A stretch of DNA of 64,000 nt from Gordonia aichiensis NBRC 108223 (GCF_000332975.1 NZ_BANR01000004.1:62001-126000), one strand, 5' to 3'; counted from the stretch's first letter, positions 34,385-44,076 are shown. Notes: generated from the letters alone by a model not told the origin. A program made the numbers and translations.

Positions 34385-35017
34385 TCAGACCGTGCACAGC
34401 GGTGAGTAATCCGATCGTCCGCCAGTGATCGGTGAAATCAGGAATGTGCAGGAGTTGAATCCCAATGATTCGGTCTTCAGTCGCAGCATGTGCAACTGAG
34501 TGTTGCTGATGACCTTGTCGCGGGACAGAACGAAACCCGACAGTCGGAACGGATCGCCGACGATGGCGTATTCATACGGGCCCGTGGGGTTCTTGCCGTC
34601 AGCCACCCACGCGATCACGTAATTCGGGAATGACCCGGTGTTGATGGTGTTCGGGATTCCCGGAAAGGAAACCGCGAGTGCGGCATTGCTCTTCTTCGGG
34701 TCGACGACGGTCGCTTTGCCCTTGATGCCGTCGGGCTGTCCGGTGAAACTCGTGCACTTGTTGTCGACGCCGACCGTCGTCGCATTGATCAGGGTGTAGG
34801 TGGCGTTGGTGTCCTTGGCGCAGCGGAAGCCGTAGAACGCAGGGATGGTCGCCTGCTGCCACCAGGTCCCGAGGTAGCGCTCGACGTCGAGGTTCTTGAC
34901 CGGTTGCAGTGTGGTGTCGGCGTGGGCGGGCGCGACGTTCGAGAGCAGCGCTGTGACGACCGCGAGCAGCATGGTGGTGAGGGCGACGAGTATCCGGGCG
35001 GGGCGGTGCGTGTGCAT
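34385..35017 (-). CDS. Secreted lipocalin-family protein (Blc-like)
   Basis: A 210-residue protein. The signal peptide (residues 1-33, ending NVAPAHA) is followed by a lipocalin start motif (VERYLGTWWQQATIPAFY, the GxW signature). It has a beta-barrel body and four Cys that could form two disulfides. Bacterial lipocalins bind lipids or other hydrophobic ligands outside the membrane. RBS AGGAG lies 7 bases before the ATG. It is alone; the flanking genes face other ways. There is no lipobox Cys, so it is probably soluble rather than lipid-anchored. Confidence 0.85.
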   Translation of the reverse strand: MHTHRPARILVALTTMLLAVVTALLSNVAPAHADTTLQPVKNLDVERYLGTWWQQATIPAFYGFRCAKDTNATYTLINATTVGVDNKCTSFTGQPDGIKGKATVVDPKKSNAALAVSFPGIPNTINTGSFPNYVIAWVADGKNPTGPYEYAIVGDPFRLSGFVLSRDKVISNTQLHMLRLKTESLGFNSCTFLISPITGGRSDYSPLCTV

Positions 35018-35134
35018 CGGGGGACTCCTGGGATCGAGTGGGCGTTCTTCACCGAACGCTGGTGCATTCGACGCCGCCGGGCAGACGGATGGGTTGATCG
35101 GCGCGCGCGATTGTGTGTCTGCCGAGACAGCGAA

Positions 35135-35163
35135 GCGGGCGGACCCGAAGAGGGTCCGCCCGC
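35135..35163 (-). terminator. Strong hairpin downstream of the DUF7144 gene
   Basis: GCGGGCGGACCC (35135-35146) and GGGTCCGCCCGC (35152-35163) form a perfect 12-base stem with a 5-base loop, 23 bases after the end of the minus-strand gene. There is no T-run, but the stem is very stable. Confidence 0.6.
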
Positions 35164-35185
35164 CGGGCGTAGCGATGGCCGCGCG

Positions 35186-35592
35186 TCAGACGACGTCGGG
35201 TTGCCAGGTGGCCACCGCCCAGATGACGATGAGGTCGAGGACGATGATGAGGATCGCCCACCACGGGTTGTAGGGGAGCCACAGGAACTGCGTGATGATC
35301 GAGAGGGACGCGATGATGATGGCCGAGACCCGTGCCCATCCTGAGCCGACCGCGAGTCCGCCCGCGACGATGATTGCGATGATGCCGACGATCAGATGAA
35401 TCCAGCCCCACGTGGTGAGGTTGAACTCGTAGATGTAATCGGGAGTGGCGACATAGATGTCGTCGCCCGCGATTGCAGAGATTCCGGCGAAGATTCCGAC
35501 GATGCCGCCACGAACAAAAGTGCAGCCGCCACGACGGTGATTCCGAAAGCGGTTCCTTGTTTTGTTTCGTACTTCTCGAACTCACTACTCAT
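35186..35592 (-). pseudogene. DUF7144-type membrane protein, interrupted by a single-base frameshift
   Basis: Reading from the ATG at 35592 (GAAAGG about 9 bases upstream) gives a plausible N-terminus and first membrane helix (GITVVAAALLFVAA). It then falls into a nonsense tail ending near 35392. One base out of frame, from about 35510 to the TGA at 35188-35186, the rest of the protein is intact: GIVGIFAGISAIAGDD, then TTWGWIHLIVGIIAIIVAGG and PYNPWWAILIIVLDLIVIW, four membrane helices in the family's usual order. Restoring one G in GTGGCGGC near 35507-35511 would join the halves into a protein of about 135 residues. It is either recent decay or a sequencing error. Confidence 0.75.
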
Positions 35593-35656
35593 GTGCCCGT
35601 ACCTTTCGCATGTAGATTCCGATGATGGTCGCGCTGGTCGAGAGGTGATTGTTCTG

Positions 35657-35678
35657 CTGTGGACATTAGTGACCACAG
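35657..35678. promoter_or_regulatory. Inverted repeat upstream of the DUF7144 gene
   Basis: CTGTGG (35657-35662) and CCACAG (35673-35678) are perfect arms around a 10-base spacer, 65 bases before the start codon. It is a candidate operator; the regulator is unknown. The rest of the roughly 310-base gap up to the tRNA shows nothing I can name. Confidence 0.35.
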
Positions 35679-35905
35679 TGGCAGATGTGGCCCTTTCGCG
35701 GTGTAGTGATGCCAAACCTTGTCTCAAAAACCGCTTTCCGAGTCCGATATCCGTCACACGTGTGCGGTGGCATCCGCTCCACAGGCCTCAGATCACCCGG
35801 TCCGCCGCTGCCGGGATCGGATCGCTGCCAGTGGATCCGGCATCGTCCTGACCAGCCGATTTAGTGGGTGGGCACTCTCGGGGGTAAGCTATCGCAGGTT
35901 GCACA

Positions 35906-35979
<74 letters not shown>

Positions 35980-36034
35980 CTGGAGGATGACGGCAGTGCC
36001 GCGTCCGAGAGCACTTCTTGTGGTTGAGAAGTAG

Positions 36035-36076
36035 AGAGACCCTGACCCGGAGCGATCCGGTCAGGGTCTCTTTTTC
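36035..36076. terminator. Strong bidirectional Rho-independent terminator
   Basis: AGAGACCCTGACC (36035-36047) and GGTCAGGGTCTCT (36059-36071) form a perfect 13-base stem with an 11-base loop, followed by TTTTTC on the plus strand. It ends the tRNA-Pro transcript. On the minus strand it can also end the metallophosphoesterase transcript, whose stop is at 36106. Confidence 0.9.
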
Positions 36077-36105
36077 TGTGCAGTGTCTACTTGTGCGGTC
36101 TCGCC

Positions 36106-37146
36106 TCAGCGCGTTTCGGAGGCCAGCTGCGGCAGCGAGTGGTCTTCGTCGAACTCTGCGTCGCCGTGGGAGACGGGCGTCAGCGTGAGAAGGCTGGCCT
36201 CTGGCCGGCAGCAGAAACGTGCGGGGGCCCACGGAGAGGTACCGAGTCCGGCACTGACGTGCAACTTCATCGCCGTACCCCAATTCGACGGTCCCTTGAC
36301 GCGTGAGCGGTCGAGGTGGCAGTTGGTGACGATCGCCCCGATTCCGGGCAGACAGAGTTGGCCACCGTGGGTGTGGCCCGCCATCACGAGGTCGTAGCCG
36401 TCGTCGGCGAAGCGGTCGAGAACGCGCGGCTCGGGTGAGTGCGTCAGCCCGAGACGTAGATGTGCGAGCGGATTCGGGCGGCCTGCGATCGTTTCGTAGC
36501 GGTCTCGCTCGATGTGCGGGTCGTCGACACCCGACGCAACGACCCTCACCCCGGCGACCTCGAGTTCGCGTACGGAGTGTGTCGCATCGAGCCAGCCGCG
36601 CTCGATGAAGGCTGCCCGCAGATCCTGCCAGGGCAGCGGTGTGCCGTGGCTGCGTTCGTGGTCGGTGTTGAAGTACTTGAGCGGGTTCTTGGGGCTCGGG
36701 CCGAAATAATCGTTCGATCCGAACACGAAAAGCCCTGGGCGAGAGAGTAATCCGCCAAGAGACTGGATCACGGCAGGTACTGCGCCCGGATGGGCGAGGT
36801 TGTCGCCGGTGTTGACGACGAGGTCGGGCTCGAGGGATTCGAGTTCGGATACCCATGCCTGCTTGAGGCGCTGGTTCGGCATCATGTGCAGATCGCTGAT
36901 GTGCAGGACCCGCAGTGGCGCCGCGCCCGGCTCGAGCACGGACATGGTGGCGTGGCGCAGTGTGAAGGCGTTGCGCTCGATCACCGTCGAATAGAAGAGC
37001 CCACCGGCAGCGAGCCCGGCCGCGACGCCGATGGCGCGCGCGGCGCGATGCGACGCCAGTTGTTCGCGAACGGACCCGGACGAGGACGCGACAGAAGAGA
37101 GAACGGTCCGCAACCGTGATGCGGCATCCGAGTGGACATCAGACAT
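36106..37146 (-). CDS. Membrane-anchored metallophosphoesterase (Rv3683-like)
   Basis: A 346-residue calcineurin-like phosphoesterase. The metal motifs are in order: D85-L-H87, GDN, GSND (a variant of GNHD), the late His in LTHSPEP and GHTHGGQ. A hydrophobic helix at about residues 38-54 (AIGVAAGLAAGGLFYS) anchors it, with the catalytic domain after it. It sits 83 bases downstream of ponA2 on the same strand, exactly as Rv3683 follows ponA2 in M. tuberculosis. The substrate is unknown; relatives cleave phosphodiesters in lipids or nucleotides. Confidence 0.9.
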   Translation of the reverse strand: MSDVHSDAASRLRTVLSSVASSSGSVREQLASHRAARAIGVAAGLAAGGLFYSTVIERNAFTLRHATMSVLEPGAAPLRVLHISDLHMMPNQRLKQAWVSELESLEPDLVVNTGDNLAHPGAVPAVIQSLGGLLSRPGLFVFGSNDYFGPSPKNPLKYFNTDHERSHGTPLPWQDLRAAFIERGWLDATHSVRELEVAGVRVVASGVDDPHIERDRYETIAGRPNPLAHLRLGLTHSPEPRVLDRFADDGYDLVMAGHTHGGQLCLPGIGAIVTNCHLDRSRVKGPSNWGTAMKLHVSAGLGTSPWAPARFCCRPEASLLTLTPVSHGDAEFDEDHSLPQLASETR

Positions 37147-37229
37147 TCACCCAGGATACTCGTCACCGTCGCAGGTGAACCACCTCCGCGGAAACACCGC
37201 GACCCCTGGCGCGACTCGCTTGGCCGCGA

Positions 37230-39878
37230 TCACCCGGGGAGCTGGATCACCACCGGACCGACGCCCGGCACCTGCACTGTGGTCTGCGTCGGCCCCGAAT
37301 CGTCTCCGTTGTCGCCCTTGCGGCCGTTGCTGACGTAGATCGTGATGGTGCTGCCCGGCATCGCGGAGTCGGACGGAGCGGTGAACACCACCGTCCCCTG
37401 CTTGCGGCTGCTGTCGACCTCGAGCTGGTTCACCTTGAAACCGGCACCCTGTAGGCGTGAGGTCGCGTCACTCGCCGGTAGGCCGGTGACCTGCGGTATT
37501 CGGCCACTGTTGTTGCCGTTCATGTAGCGCGGATCCGACGGCGGGAGGTTGACCGGGCCGAACTTGGTCGCGATCGGCGTCAGCGCCGAGTACCAGGTCC
37601 GCGCGGGTTCCATACCGCCGTAGATGTCGCCCTCACCGCACAGCCGTGCCGGTCCTGAACACACACCCGAGGGATTGGGGCCGTCGGAGTAGACGTAGGT
37701 GGCCGCGGCCATCTGGTTGGTGAATCCGACGAACGCCGCCGAGCGGTGCGCCTCGGTCGTACCGGTCTTTCCCGACACCGGGAGGTTCCAGCCAGCGGCA
37801 CCGGCGGCGCCTGCCGAGGTACCGCCACCCTTGTCGTCCTGGCTCATGAGGTTGGCCATCGTGTTGGCAAGACCAGGTTCGACGACCTTCTCGCATGCGG
37901 GCGGATTGAACGCGACCGGAGTGGTCGCGGCCTTGCCGTCGGGGTCGAGCACGCGGTTGCCGTACTGATCACGTTTGATCTTGCTGATCGACTTGATCGG
38001 ATTCGGAGGGCACCACGTGCCACCCGAGCCGAGGGTCGCCGCCACGTTCGACAACTCGATCGCGTTGACCGGCCAGGGGCCGAGCGTGAACGAACCGAGG
38101 TTGCCGTCCTTGACGTACTGCGCGATGCTCTTGTCGCCATACCCCGACGACCCGGGCACCGTGTATGACCGCATACCCAGTCGGACGGCCATGTCGACAG
38201 CCGGCTTCACGCCGACCTGCTGCAGCAACTTGACGAAGGCAGTGTTGGGTGACTGTGCGAGAGCCTGCGTGATGGACATCGACGCGGGATACCTGCCGTC
38301 GTTCTTGACACAGTAATAGTTGGCCGGACACCCGTAGGCTCCGCCGCTGTCGCCCATGCCCTCGACTGCGACGCTGCCCGGCACGGGGATGTTGGAGTTG
38401 CCAGGCAACCCCTTCTCGAGTCCCGCGGCGACGGTGAAGATCTTGAAGACCGAGCCGGCTCCGTCGCCGACGAGCGAGAACGGTTGTGGCTGCACAGTCT
38501 GCGCGGCGTTGGTGTTGAGGCCGTAGTCGCGGCTCGATGCCATCGACAGGACGTCGTGCGACTGCGTGCCCGGCCGGATCACACTCATCACGCCTGCCAC
38601 GCCGTCGGCGTCCGGGCTGACGTTGGCCTGCGCGGACCGGATGGTGTTGCGCTGAACCTCGGGGTCGAGTGTGGTCTGGATGATGTAGCCGCCCCGCGTG
38701 ACCGACGAGCGGGACATGCCGTTCTCGGCGAGGAACTGCAACGCGTAGTCGCAGAAGAAGCCGTTGTTGTCGGCACCGATGCAGCCCTGGACGGGTGTGC
38801 GCGGCTGCGCGACGACACCGAGCGGCGCCTTCTTCGCCTCCTCGAGCTCGGCACGTCGTTCGGGGAAGTTCGCGATCATCGTGTCGAGGACGGTGTTACG
38901 TCGCACGGTCGCGGCCTCGGGATTGCTGTAGGGGTTCAGCGCCGAACTCGACTGCACCATGCCTGCCAGTAGCGCTGACTCTCCGACGTTGAGATCCTTG
39001 GCGCTCTTGCCGAAGTAGGTCTGTGCAGCGGCTTCGATGCCGTAGGCGTTGTTGCCGAACGGCACGACGTTGAGATAGCGGGTGACGATCTGCTTCTTCG
39101 CCTCCTGCTTGGCCGCGGCGTCGTCGAGGCCCTTGCGCTTGGCCTCATCGCGCAGCGACTGCTCCATCGTCAGCGCCATGCGCACCTCGCGCAGCTTCCT
39201 GGCGGGCGTCGTCTCGATCGCCGCCTGCCTGTCGGCTTCGGTGCGCGCGAGGACGAGGAGCTGATAGTTCTTGATGTACTGCTGATCCAGCGTCGACGCG
39301 CCCTGCTGGACCTCGCCCGACGACGAGTTCTTCAGGAACGCGCGGATCGTGCCCTTCCAGTCGACGCCGTCGTGCTCGAGGAATCGTCTGTCCTCGATGG
39401 AGATGATCGCGCGGATCATGTCGGGGGAGATGTCGTTGTATCCGACCTGGTATCGGTACTGGTCGAACAGGCGCGCTATGGGGTTCCCCGCTGCGTCGGT
39501 CATCGTGGTGACCTCGGGCAGCGTCCCGCTGAGCAGTTCCGACGACACGTTCTCCACTGCCGACGCCGCACGATTCGACGCGATGCCCACGCCGCTGGCT
39601 GCGGGATAGAGCAATCCGGCTACGAGCACGCCGGCCAACACGCATGCCCCGGCGAGTGACCACACCTTCTTCGACTTCGGCACACGGGACAGGATACGTG
39701 TGATTTCTGAGACATCCGCGTGGCCCGCCGATGAGGTGCGTGGCGGTCTCGGACCGTCGGCGTTGGCGGTCTGAATCCGGTGACCGGTCAGCCGACGGGA
39801 GACGCATTTGTCGGTTTCCCTGCGAGTTTGCACGGTTGTGCCATTTTCGTCCGCCTCAGGGGTTGCGGAGGCATGCAC
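37230..39878 (-). CDS. ponA2: Bifunctional class A penicillin-binding protein with PASTA domain
   Basis: An 882-residue protein. It has a cytoplasmic tail of about 70 residues, a transmembrane helix (about 76-98), a GT51 transglycosylase domain (EDRRFLEHDGVDWKG; GASTLDQQYIKNY), a transpeptidase domain with SxxK in GSVFKIF, SxN in SPNTAF and KTG in SGKTGTTE, and one PASTA domain (about 785-850). It polymerises and cross-links peptidoglycan outside the membrane. The frame opens at a GTG at 39878; another GTG 15 codons later is possible, and the M. tuberculosis protein starts nearer the membrane helix, so the N-terminus is uncertain. It is divergent from whiB4, as in mycobacteria. Confidence 0.93.
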   Translation of the reverse strand: MHASATPEADENGTTVQTRRETDKCVSRRLTGHRIQTANADGPRPPRTSSAGHADVSEITRILSRVPKSKKVWSLAGACVLAGVLVAGLLYPAASGVGIASNRAASAVENVSSELLSGTLPEVTTMTDAAGNPIARLFDQYRYQVGYNDISPDMIRAIISIEDRRFLEHDGVDWKGTIRAFLKNSSSGEVQQGASTLDQQYIKNYQLLVLARTEADRQAAIETTPARKLREVRMALTMEQSLRDEAKRKGLDDAAAKQEAKKQIVTRYLNVVPFGNNAYGIEAAAQTYFGKSAKDLNVGESALLAGMVQSSSALNPYSNPEAATVRRNTVLDTMIANFPERRAELEEAKKAPLGVVAQPRTPVQGCIGADNNGFFCDYALQFLAENGMSRSSVTRGGYIIQTTLDPEVQRNTIRSAQANVSPDADGVAGVMSVIRPGTQSHDVLSMASSRDYGLNTNAAQTVQPQPFSLVGDGAGSVFKIFTVAAGLEKGLPGNSNIPVPGSVAVEGMGDSGGAYGCPANYYCVKNDGRYPASMSITQALAQSPNTAFVKLLQQVGVKPAVDMAVRLGMRSYTVPGSSGYGDKSIAQYVKDGNLGSFTLGPWPVNAIELSNVAATLGSGGTWCPPNPIKSISKIKRDQYGNRVLDPDGKAATTPVAFNPPACEKVVEPGLANTMANLMSQDDKGGGTSAGAAGAAGWNLPVSGKTGTTEAHRSAAFVGFTNQMAAATYVYSDGPNPSGVCSGPARLCGEGDIYGGMEPARTWYSALTPIATKFGPVNLPPSDPRYMNGNNSGRIPQVTGLPASDATSRLQGAGFKVNQLEVDSSRKQGTVVFTAPSDSAMPGSTITIYVSNGRKGDNGDDSGPTQTTVQVPGVGPVVIQLPG

Positions 39879-39901
39879 AGATCCTTAGATTGAACACAGA
39901 A

Positions 39902-39912
39902 TGTGACTCACA
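39902..39912. promoter_or_regulatory. Dyad between ponA2 and whiB4
   Basis: TGTGA-C-TCACA is a perfect 5-base dyad around one base, 24 bases upstream of the ponA2 start and about 160 bases from whiB4. The half-sites are Crp-like, but the 1-base spacing does not fit Crp, so another factor or chance is possible. Confidence 0.3.
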
Positions 39913-40074
39913 TAACATCTAGAACGTGAAGTGGCGCGAACATCTCCGGTAGTCCGGTCGCTTCGGTTGGCAGACGTGGTGTGAGAGGCGAGCATTCGCC
40001 GGCAACGACGCACGGTCGTTGTGCCGGGCACGGGTCGCGCACAGCGCGCAACGACAAAGGACAGGGGTCGGCTC

Positions 40075-40386
40075 ATGGCGACATCGGCGGTATCGACCAA
40101 CGAAACTCGACTGACGTGGGTGTCACGGGCGCGCTGCCGCGGTGAGGACCCCGATGAGCTCTTCGTTCGTGGTGCGGCTCAGCGGAAGGCTGCGGTCATC
40201 TGCCGCCACTGCCCGGTACAACTCGAATGCGGAGCCGATGCGCTCGACAACCGCGTCGAGTTCGGTGTGTGGGGTGGTATGACCGAACGCCAGCGTCGAG
40301 CGTTGCTGCGTCAGCATCCCGAGGTGACCTCGTGGGCGGAGTTCTTCGCGGCCCAGCGTCGTCGACGCGAGGTCTCTGCGGGCTGA
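40075..40386 (+). CDS. whiB4: WhiB4-like iron-sulfur redox regulator
   Basis: A 103-residue protein. The four cluster ligands are C21, C43, C46 and C52 (RARC, ICRHC, LEC), followed by the WhiB turn GVWGG and an Arg-rich DNA-binding tail (QRRRREV). WhiB4 carries an O2- and NO-sensitive [4Fe-4S] cluster; the apo form condenses DNA and represses antioxidant genes in mycobacteria. The ATG at 40075 gives the family length; a GTG at 40021 would add 18 residues. The position opposite ponA2 and next to the ArsA-like pair matches Rv3681c. Confidence 0.92.
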   Translation: MATSAVSTNETRLTWVSRARCRGEDPDELFVRGAAQRKAAVICRHCPVQLECGADALDNRVEFGVWGGMTERQRRALLRQHPEVTSWAEFFAAQRRRREVSAG

Positions 40387-40400
40387 TCCCACCGCAGCGC

Positions 40401-41209
40401 TCAGCCCCACGGTGAATGGGGAAATCCGTTGCGCAGGAACGAGATCAACAGTGCATTGAGGGCCTCAGGTTGTTCGGCAGGCACCATGTGACTGCCCGGC
40501 AGCACCGCTAGCCGCGCGTGCGGGAGCGCGGCAACGACCGCCGAGCTGTGGTCGAGTGTGACCTCGTCGCGGTCGCCCTGCAGAACCATCGTCGGTGTGG
40601 TGATCGACGTCAGAGAGTTCAGATCGATACGTGGTTCGGTCGCGAAAAGGTGCTTCATCTTGGCATCGAACGTCGCGAAGTGGTCGGCGCCGTCGGGAGA
40701 GAGCGCCGCGTACTGCGATCGCAGCCCGACATCGCACGCTCTGAATCGAGCAACGCGGTCAGCGGACTCGCGGCCACTTTGCCGTCGTCGTTGTAGTACT
40801 GGCCGATCAGCACCATTCGCCCGAGCAGATCCTGCCGGTCGCGGGCGGCCAACAGTGCCACAGCCGCACCATCGCTCCAGCCGACGAGGTGCGCCGGGCC
40901 TTCGACGTGGTCTTCGAGATACGAGATCGTGTCGTCGGCCATCGCCTGGTAGGTGATCGGACCGTCGACGTCCGGTGTCCGCGCATGCCCGCGGCGTTCG
41001 GGGACGTGCACGCGGAATCCCGACTCGACCAGCGCGGGCGCTGTCAGCGCCCACGACGAGGCGCCGCCGTAGCCGCCGTGCAGCAGCACAACCGACGGGC
41101 CTTGACCCGAGACCTCATGCCATTCGCGGTGACCGGCGACGTCGACGTAACGACCCTCGAATCCGCGCAGCGATGCGGCGGCACGCGGACTCGTCCCACC
41201 TCGAGGCAT
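40401..41209 (-). pseudogene. Alpha/beta hydrolase, interrupted by a frameshift
   Basis: The N-terminal part in one frame has the hydrolase core: VVLLHGGYGG (oxyanion loop) and GWSDG (nucleophile Ser), and runs sensibly to about 40745 (SPLTALLDSE). The C-terminal part continues in the frame shifted by one base: LRSQYAALSPDGADHFA, then TPTMVLQGDRDEVT (Asp) and LPGSHMVP (His), ending at 40401. A one-base deletion between about 40725 and 40755 explains both halves; the whole protein would be about 269 residues. The catalytic triad is intact if the frame is restored. It is an insertion relative to the whiB4-Rv3680 order of M. tuberculosis. Confidence 0.75.
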
Positions 41210-41216
41210 CCGACAG

Positions 41217-42326
41217 TCACCCCCTGCCGGTGATCTCTTCCGCCACGGCGTGGAGGGCGTCGAGGTCGGCGACCTCGAACGGGAGCGACGGGACCCCGAC
41301 GATCGGCACCGTCGGATGCGACGCGGTGAAGCGCTGCAACAGATGCAGCTCGCGTTTGCCGGTTGCCGCGCGCGCGGCGTGCAGGCGCAGCACGCCCTCG
41401 GTGAGATCGTCGGTGATTCTCTCCAGCGCGACGTGGGCGGCTTCCTCGGAGATGGTCGTCAGGTTCGGGTGCGTGCGGTTGAGAATCAGCCCCGCGAGCG
41501 GCATCGACTCCTCGCTGAGTCGGTCGACGAAGAACGCCGCCTCTCGCAGGGCGTCGGGCTCCGCGGCCGCGACCACCGCGAACCGGGTGCCGGGTTGTTT
41601 GAGTAGTTCGTAGGTGCGCAGCGCCCGCTCCTGGAAGCCGCCGAACATCGAATCGAGCGACTGGACGAACGTCGCGACGTCGCGCAGCATGTCGCCGCCG
41701 ATGATCGTCGACACGCCCCGCATCGCCAGGCTCATCGCGCCGGTCACCATGCGTCCCACGCCGCGACCGCCGCCGACGAGCACCTTCATCAGGCGCCCGG
41801 ACAGAAACGACCCGAGTCGTTGCGGAGCGTCGAGGAAATCGAGTGCATTCCGCGACGGTGGAGTGTCGACGACGATGAGGTCCCAGCGATTCTGCTCGAG
41901 CAACTTGCCGAGCTTCTCCATCGCCATGTACTCCTGCGTGCCGGAGAACGACGACGCGACGGTCTGATAAAAGGAGTTCTCCATGATCGCCGCCGCACGC
42001 TCAGGCGTCGAGTGTTCGAGCACCATCTCGTCGAAGGTGCGTCGCATGTCGAGCATCATCGCGTCGAGAGAGCCTGTGCCGTCTTCGGTGAGTGGTTCGA
42101 CGGCGACGGGCTGCGGGTCGTTGGTCAGTTCGGTCATGCCGAGAGACTGCGCGAGTCGTCGGGCGGGATCGATGGTGAGAACCGCGACACTGCGGCCGTG
42201 CTCGGCCGCGTAGACTGCCATCGCTGCGGCCGTCGTCGTCTTTCCGACACCGCCTGCGCCGCAACAGATCACGACGCGGGTCTCAGGGTCGGTGAGCACC
42301 GAGCCCATCTTGAGGTCGAGTGGCAT
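41217..42326 (-). CDS. ArsA/GET3-type ATPase, second of a pair (Rv3680-like)
   Basis: A 369-residue P-loop ATPase with the deviant Walker [12 protein letters not shown] (about residues 23-33), switch I-type DPARRLAQ and Walker B-type [12 protein letters not shown]. The ATG at 42326 shares its A with the TGA of the upstream partner (TGATG). A much longer open frame to 43178 is a shadow of that partner. In mycobacteria Rv3679-Rv3680 form a complex needed for protection against reactive carbonyls and glycerol-linked stress. The product lies immediately next to the frameshifted hydrolase (7 bases). Confidence 0.9.
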   Translation of the reverse strand: MPLDLKMGSVLTDPETRVVICCGAGGVGKTTTAAAMAVYAAEHGRSVAVLTIDPARRLAQSLGMTELTNDPQPVAVEPLTEDGTGSLDAMMLDMRRTFDEMVLEHSTPERAAAIMENSFYQTVASSFSGTQEYMAMEKLGKLLEQNRWDLIVVDTPPSRNALDFLDAPQRLGSFLSGRLMKVLVGGGRGVGRMVTGAMSLAMRGVSTIIGGDMLRDVATFVQSLDSMFGGFQERALRTYELLKQPGTRFAVVAAAEPDALREAAFFVDRLSEESMPLAGLILNRTHPNLTTISEEAAHVALERITDDLTEGVLRLHAARAATGKRELHLLQRFTASHPTVPIVGVPSLPFEVADLDALHAVAEEITGRG

Positions 42327-43369
42327 CACGCACCGGCTTTCTGCAGCAGGTTGGCCAGGTTGTAGAGCGAGCCGAGGTCGATGCCCTCGTCGAGCAGTGG
42401 TAGTTCGAGTGTCGGCACCTCGACCTCGTCGAGCTGGGCTTTGGCGACCTGCTGGGCCTGCAGCCGTGTCGCGTGCTCGATGCTCTCGGTGAGCAGCCCT
42501 GCGAGGTCGGTGTCGGACACCGGCAGCCCCGCGTCGGCGAGACTCCCCGCGATACGCGGGGCGTCGATGACTCCCTCCGCGATCGCGTCGATCCGGTCGG
42601 CGGGCAGGTACACGGGGCTGACCTTGTTGATGATCAGTGTCCCGACGTTGACGTTCTTGGATCGCAGATCGTCGACCGCCTCGACGGTTTCCTGGATGGG
42701 CATGGCCTCGAGCAGCGTGACGAGGTGGACAACGGTCTCGTCGGAGTGCAGGAGCCGCGCGACGCCGTCGCTCTGGTTGCGGATCGGACCGGTCTTCGCG
42801 AGGTCGGCCATTGCCGTGGTCACGTCGAGGAAGTTGCCGATGCGGCCGGTGGGCGGTGCGTCGACGACGACGGCGTCGTACACACGGTTGCCTGCCTTGT
42901 CGGTGTGGATGATGCGTTCTTTGATCTTGCCGGTGAGCAGCACGTCGCGTAGGCCGGGCGCAACCGTGGTCACGAAATCGATTGCCCCTATGCGCTTCAT
43001 CGCGCGCCCGGCGAACCCCAGGTTGTAGAACATGTCGAGGTACTCGAGCAGGGCGTGCTCGATGTCGATCGCGAGTGCCCACACCTCGCCGCCGCCCTCG
43101 GCGGTCGCGATGCGGGTGTCGTTCGGGGGGAGCGGTGGAATGTCGAAGAGCTGGGCGATTCCCTGACGACCCTCGCATTCGACGAGCAGCACCCGCTTCC
43201 CGTCGGCGGCCAGCGCCAACGCGAGCGCAGCGGCGACGGTCGTCTTACCGGTTCCGCCCTTGCCCGAGACGAAGTGCAGGCGTGCATGTGAAGCGCTTTC
43301 GGGCCAGGTGTTCTCCGCTTCGTCGGCGGTGCCTGGCGTCGACTCCCCGTCGGCTGTTTTGTCGGCCAC
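42326..43369 (-). CDS. ArsA/GET3-type ATPase, first of a pair (Rv3679-like)
   Basis: A 347-residue ATPase with Walker [16 protein letters not shown] (about residues 36-50) and [15 protein letters not shown]. An unstructured acidic tail of 25 residues precedes the domain. It is translationally coupled to the second ATPase, which implies a heteromeric complex. It is divergent from the DUF4177/RidA genes with a 43-base gap, as in mycobacteria. Eukaryotic GET3 guides tail-anchored proteins and arsenite pumps use ArsA; no arsenic genes are present here. Confidence 0.9.
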   Translation of the reverse strand: MADKTADGESTPGTADEAENTWPESASHARLHFVSGKGGTGKTTVAAALALALAADGKRVLLVECEGRQGIAQLFDIPPLPPNDTRIATAEGGGEVWALAIDIEHALLEYLDMFYNLGFAGRAMKRIGAIDFVTTVAPGLRDVLLTGKIKERIIHTDKAGNRVYDAVVVDAPPTGRIGNFLDVTTAMADLAKTGPIRNQSDGVARLLHSDETVVHLVTLLEAMPIQETVEAVDDLRSKNVNVGTLIINKVSPVYLPADRIDAIAEGVIDAPRIAGSLADAGLPVSDTDLAGLLTESIEHATRLQAQQVAKAQLDEVEVPTLELPLLDEGIDLGSLYNLANLLQKAGA

Positions 43370-43412
43370 AGCTTCACCTTAGATGCTGGGTGTCTCAAGA
43401 TAGGGTGGGTCC

Positions 43413-43577
43413 ATGAGTGAAGTGACCGCCTGGGAGTACGCGACGGTGCCGCTGCTGACGCACGCGACGAAACAGATCCTCGACACCTGGGGTGCTGACG
43501 GCTGGGAGCTGGTCAGCGTGTTGCCCGGCCCCACCGGCGAACAGCACGTGGCATATCTCAAGCGACCCAAGGGCTGA
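43413..43577 (+). CDS. DUF4177 small protein (Rv3678A-like)
   Basis: A 54-residue protein read from ATG to TGA. The pattern WEYATVPLLTH...ILDTWGADGWELVSVLPG matches DUF4177 (a start with WEY, then DGWELVSV), a small mixed alpha/beta fold of unknown function. The RidA start is 9 bases after its stop, so they are co-transcribed. The conserved position in mycobacteria supports it despite its small size. Confidence 0.85.
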   Translation: MSEVTAWEYATVPLLTHATKQILDTWGADGWELVSVLPGPTGEQHVAYLKRPKG

Positions 43578-43586
43578 GGAGAACCG

Positions 43587-44063
43587 ATGAGCTGGAGTGA
43601 ACGTCTGCCGCAGATCGGCATCGTCCTGCCTCCCGCAGCCAAGCCGGTGGCCAACTACGTCCCGGCCGTCCGCATCGGGAACCTGGTGTACACGTCCGGA
43701 CAGTTGCCCTTCGTCTCCGGTGAGCTCGAGTTCCGTGGCAGGGTCCACGAGGGCGCCGACGGTACCGTCACCCCCGACCAGGCGATCAGCGCTGCCAGGC
43801 AGTGCACGCTCAATGCGTTGGCAGCGATTGACGCTCTAGTCGGCCTCGATTCGATCACCCGCATCGTGAAGGTGACCGGGTTCGTGGCCTCCGGACCGGG
43901 TTTCTGCGGTCAACCGCAGGTGCTGAACGGGGCGTCGGATCTATTGGCCGACATCTTCGGGGAGGCCGGCGTGCACGCGCGGTCGGCGGTCGGTGTCGCC
44001 GAGCTTCCGTTGGCGTCTCCGGTCGAGGTCGAGCTGATCGTCGAGGTCGCGCCCGAATCGTGA
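43587..44063 (+). CDS. RidA/YjgF-family enamine/imine deaminase (Rv3678c-like)
   Basis: A 158-residue protein, trimeric family. It has the RidA core (VRIGNLVYTSGQLPF) and GFVASGPGF..., but in place of the catalytic Arg-x-x-Val-x-Val ending it has SAVGVAELPLASPVEVELIVEV, typical of the subgroup found beside the ArsA-like pair. RidA proteins remove reactive enamines produced by PLP enzymes. RBS GAGGAG lies 6 bases upstream. It heads toward a TSUP transporter gene 13 bases on. Confidence 0.88.
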   Translation: MSWSERLPQIGIVLPPAAKPVANYVPAVRIGNLVYTSGQLPFVSGELEFRGRVHEGADGTVTPDQAISAARQCTLNALAAIDALVGLDSITRIVKVTGFVASGPGFCGQPQVLNGASDLLADIFGEAGVHARSAVGVAELPLASPVEVELIVEVAPES

Positions 44064-44076
44064 GATCCATCGATCG

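Noticed and set aside
42327..43178. N-terminal extension of the second ArsA-like ATPase to 43178
   Set aside because: This stretch is the first ATPase gene read in another frame; the TGATG overlap at 42326 and the family length mark the real start.
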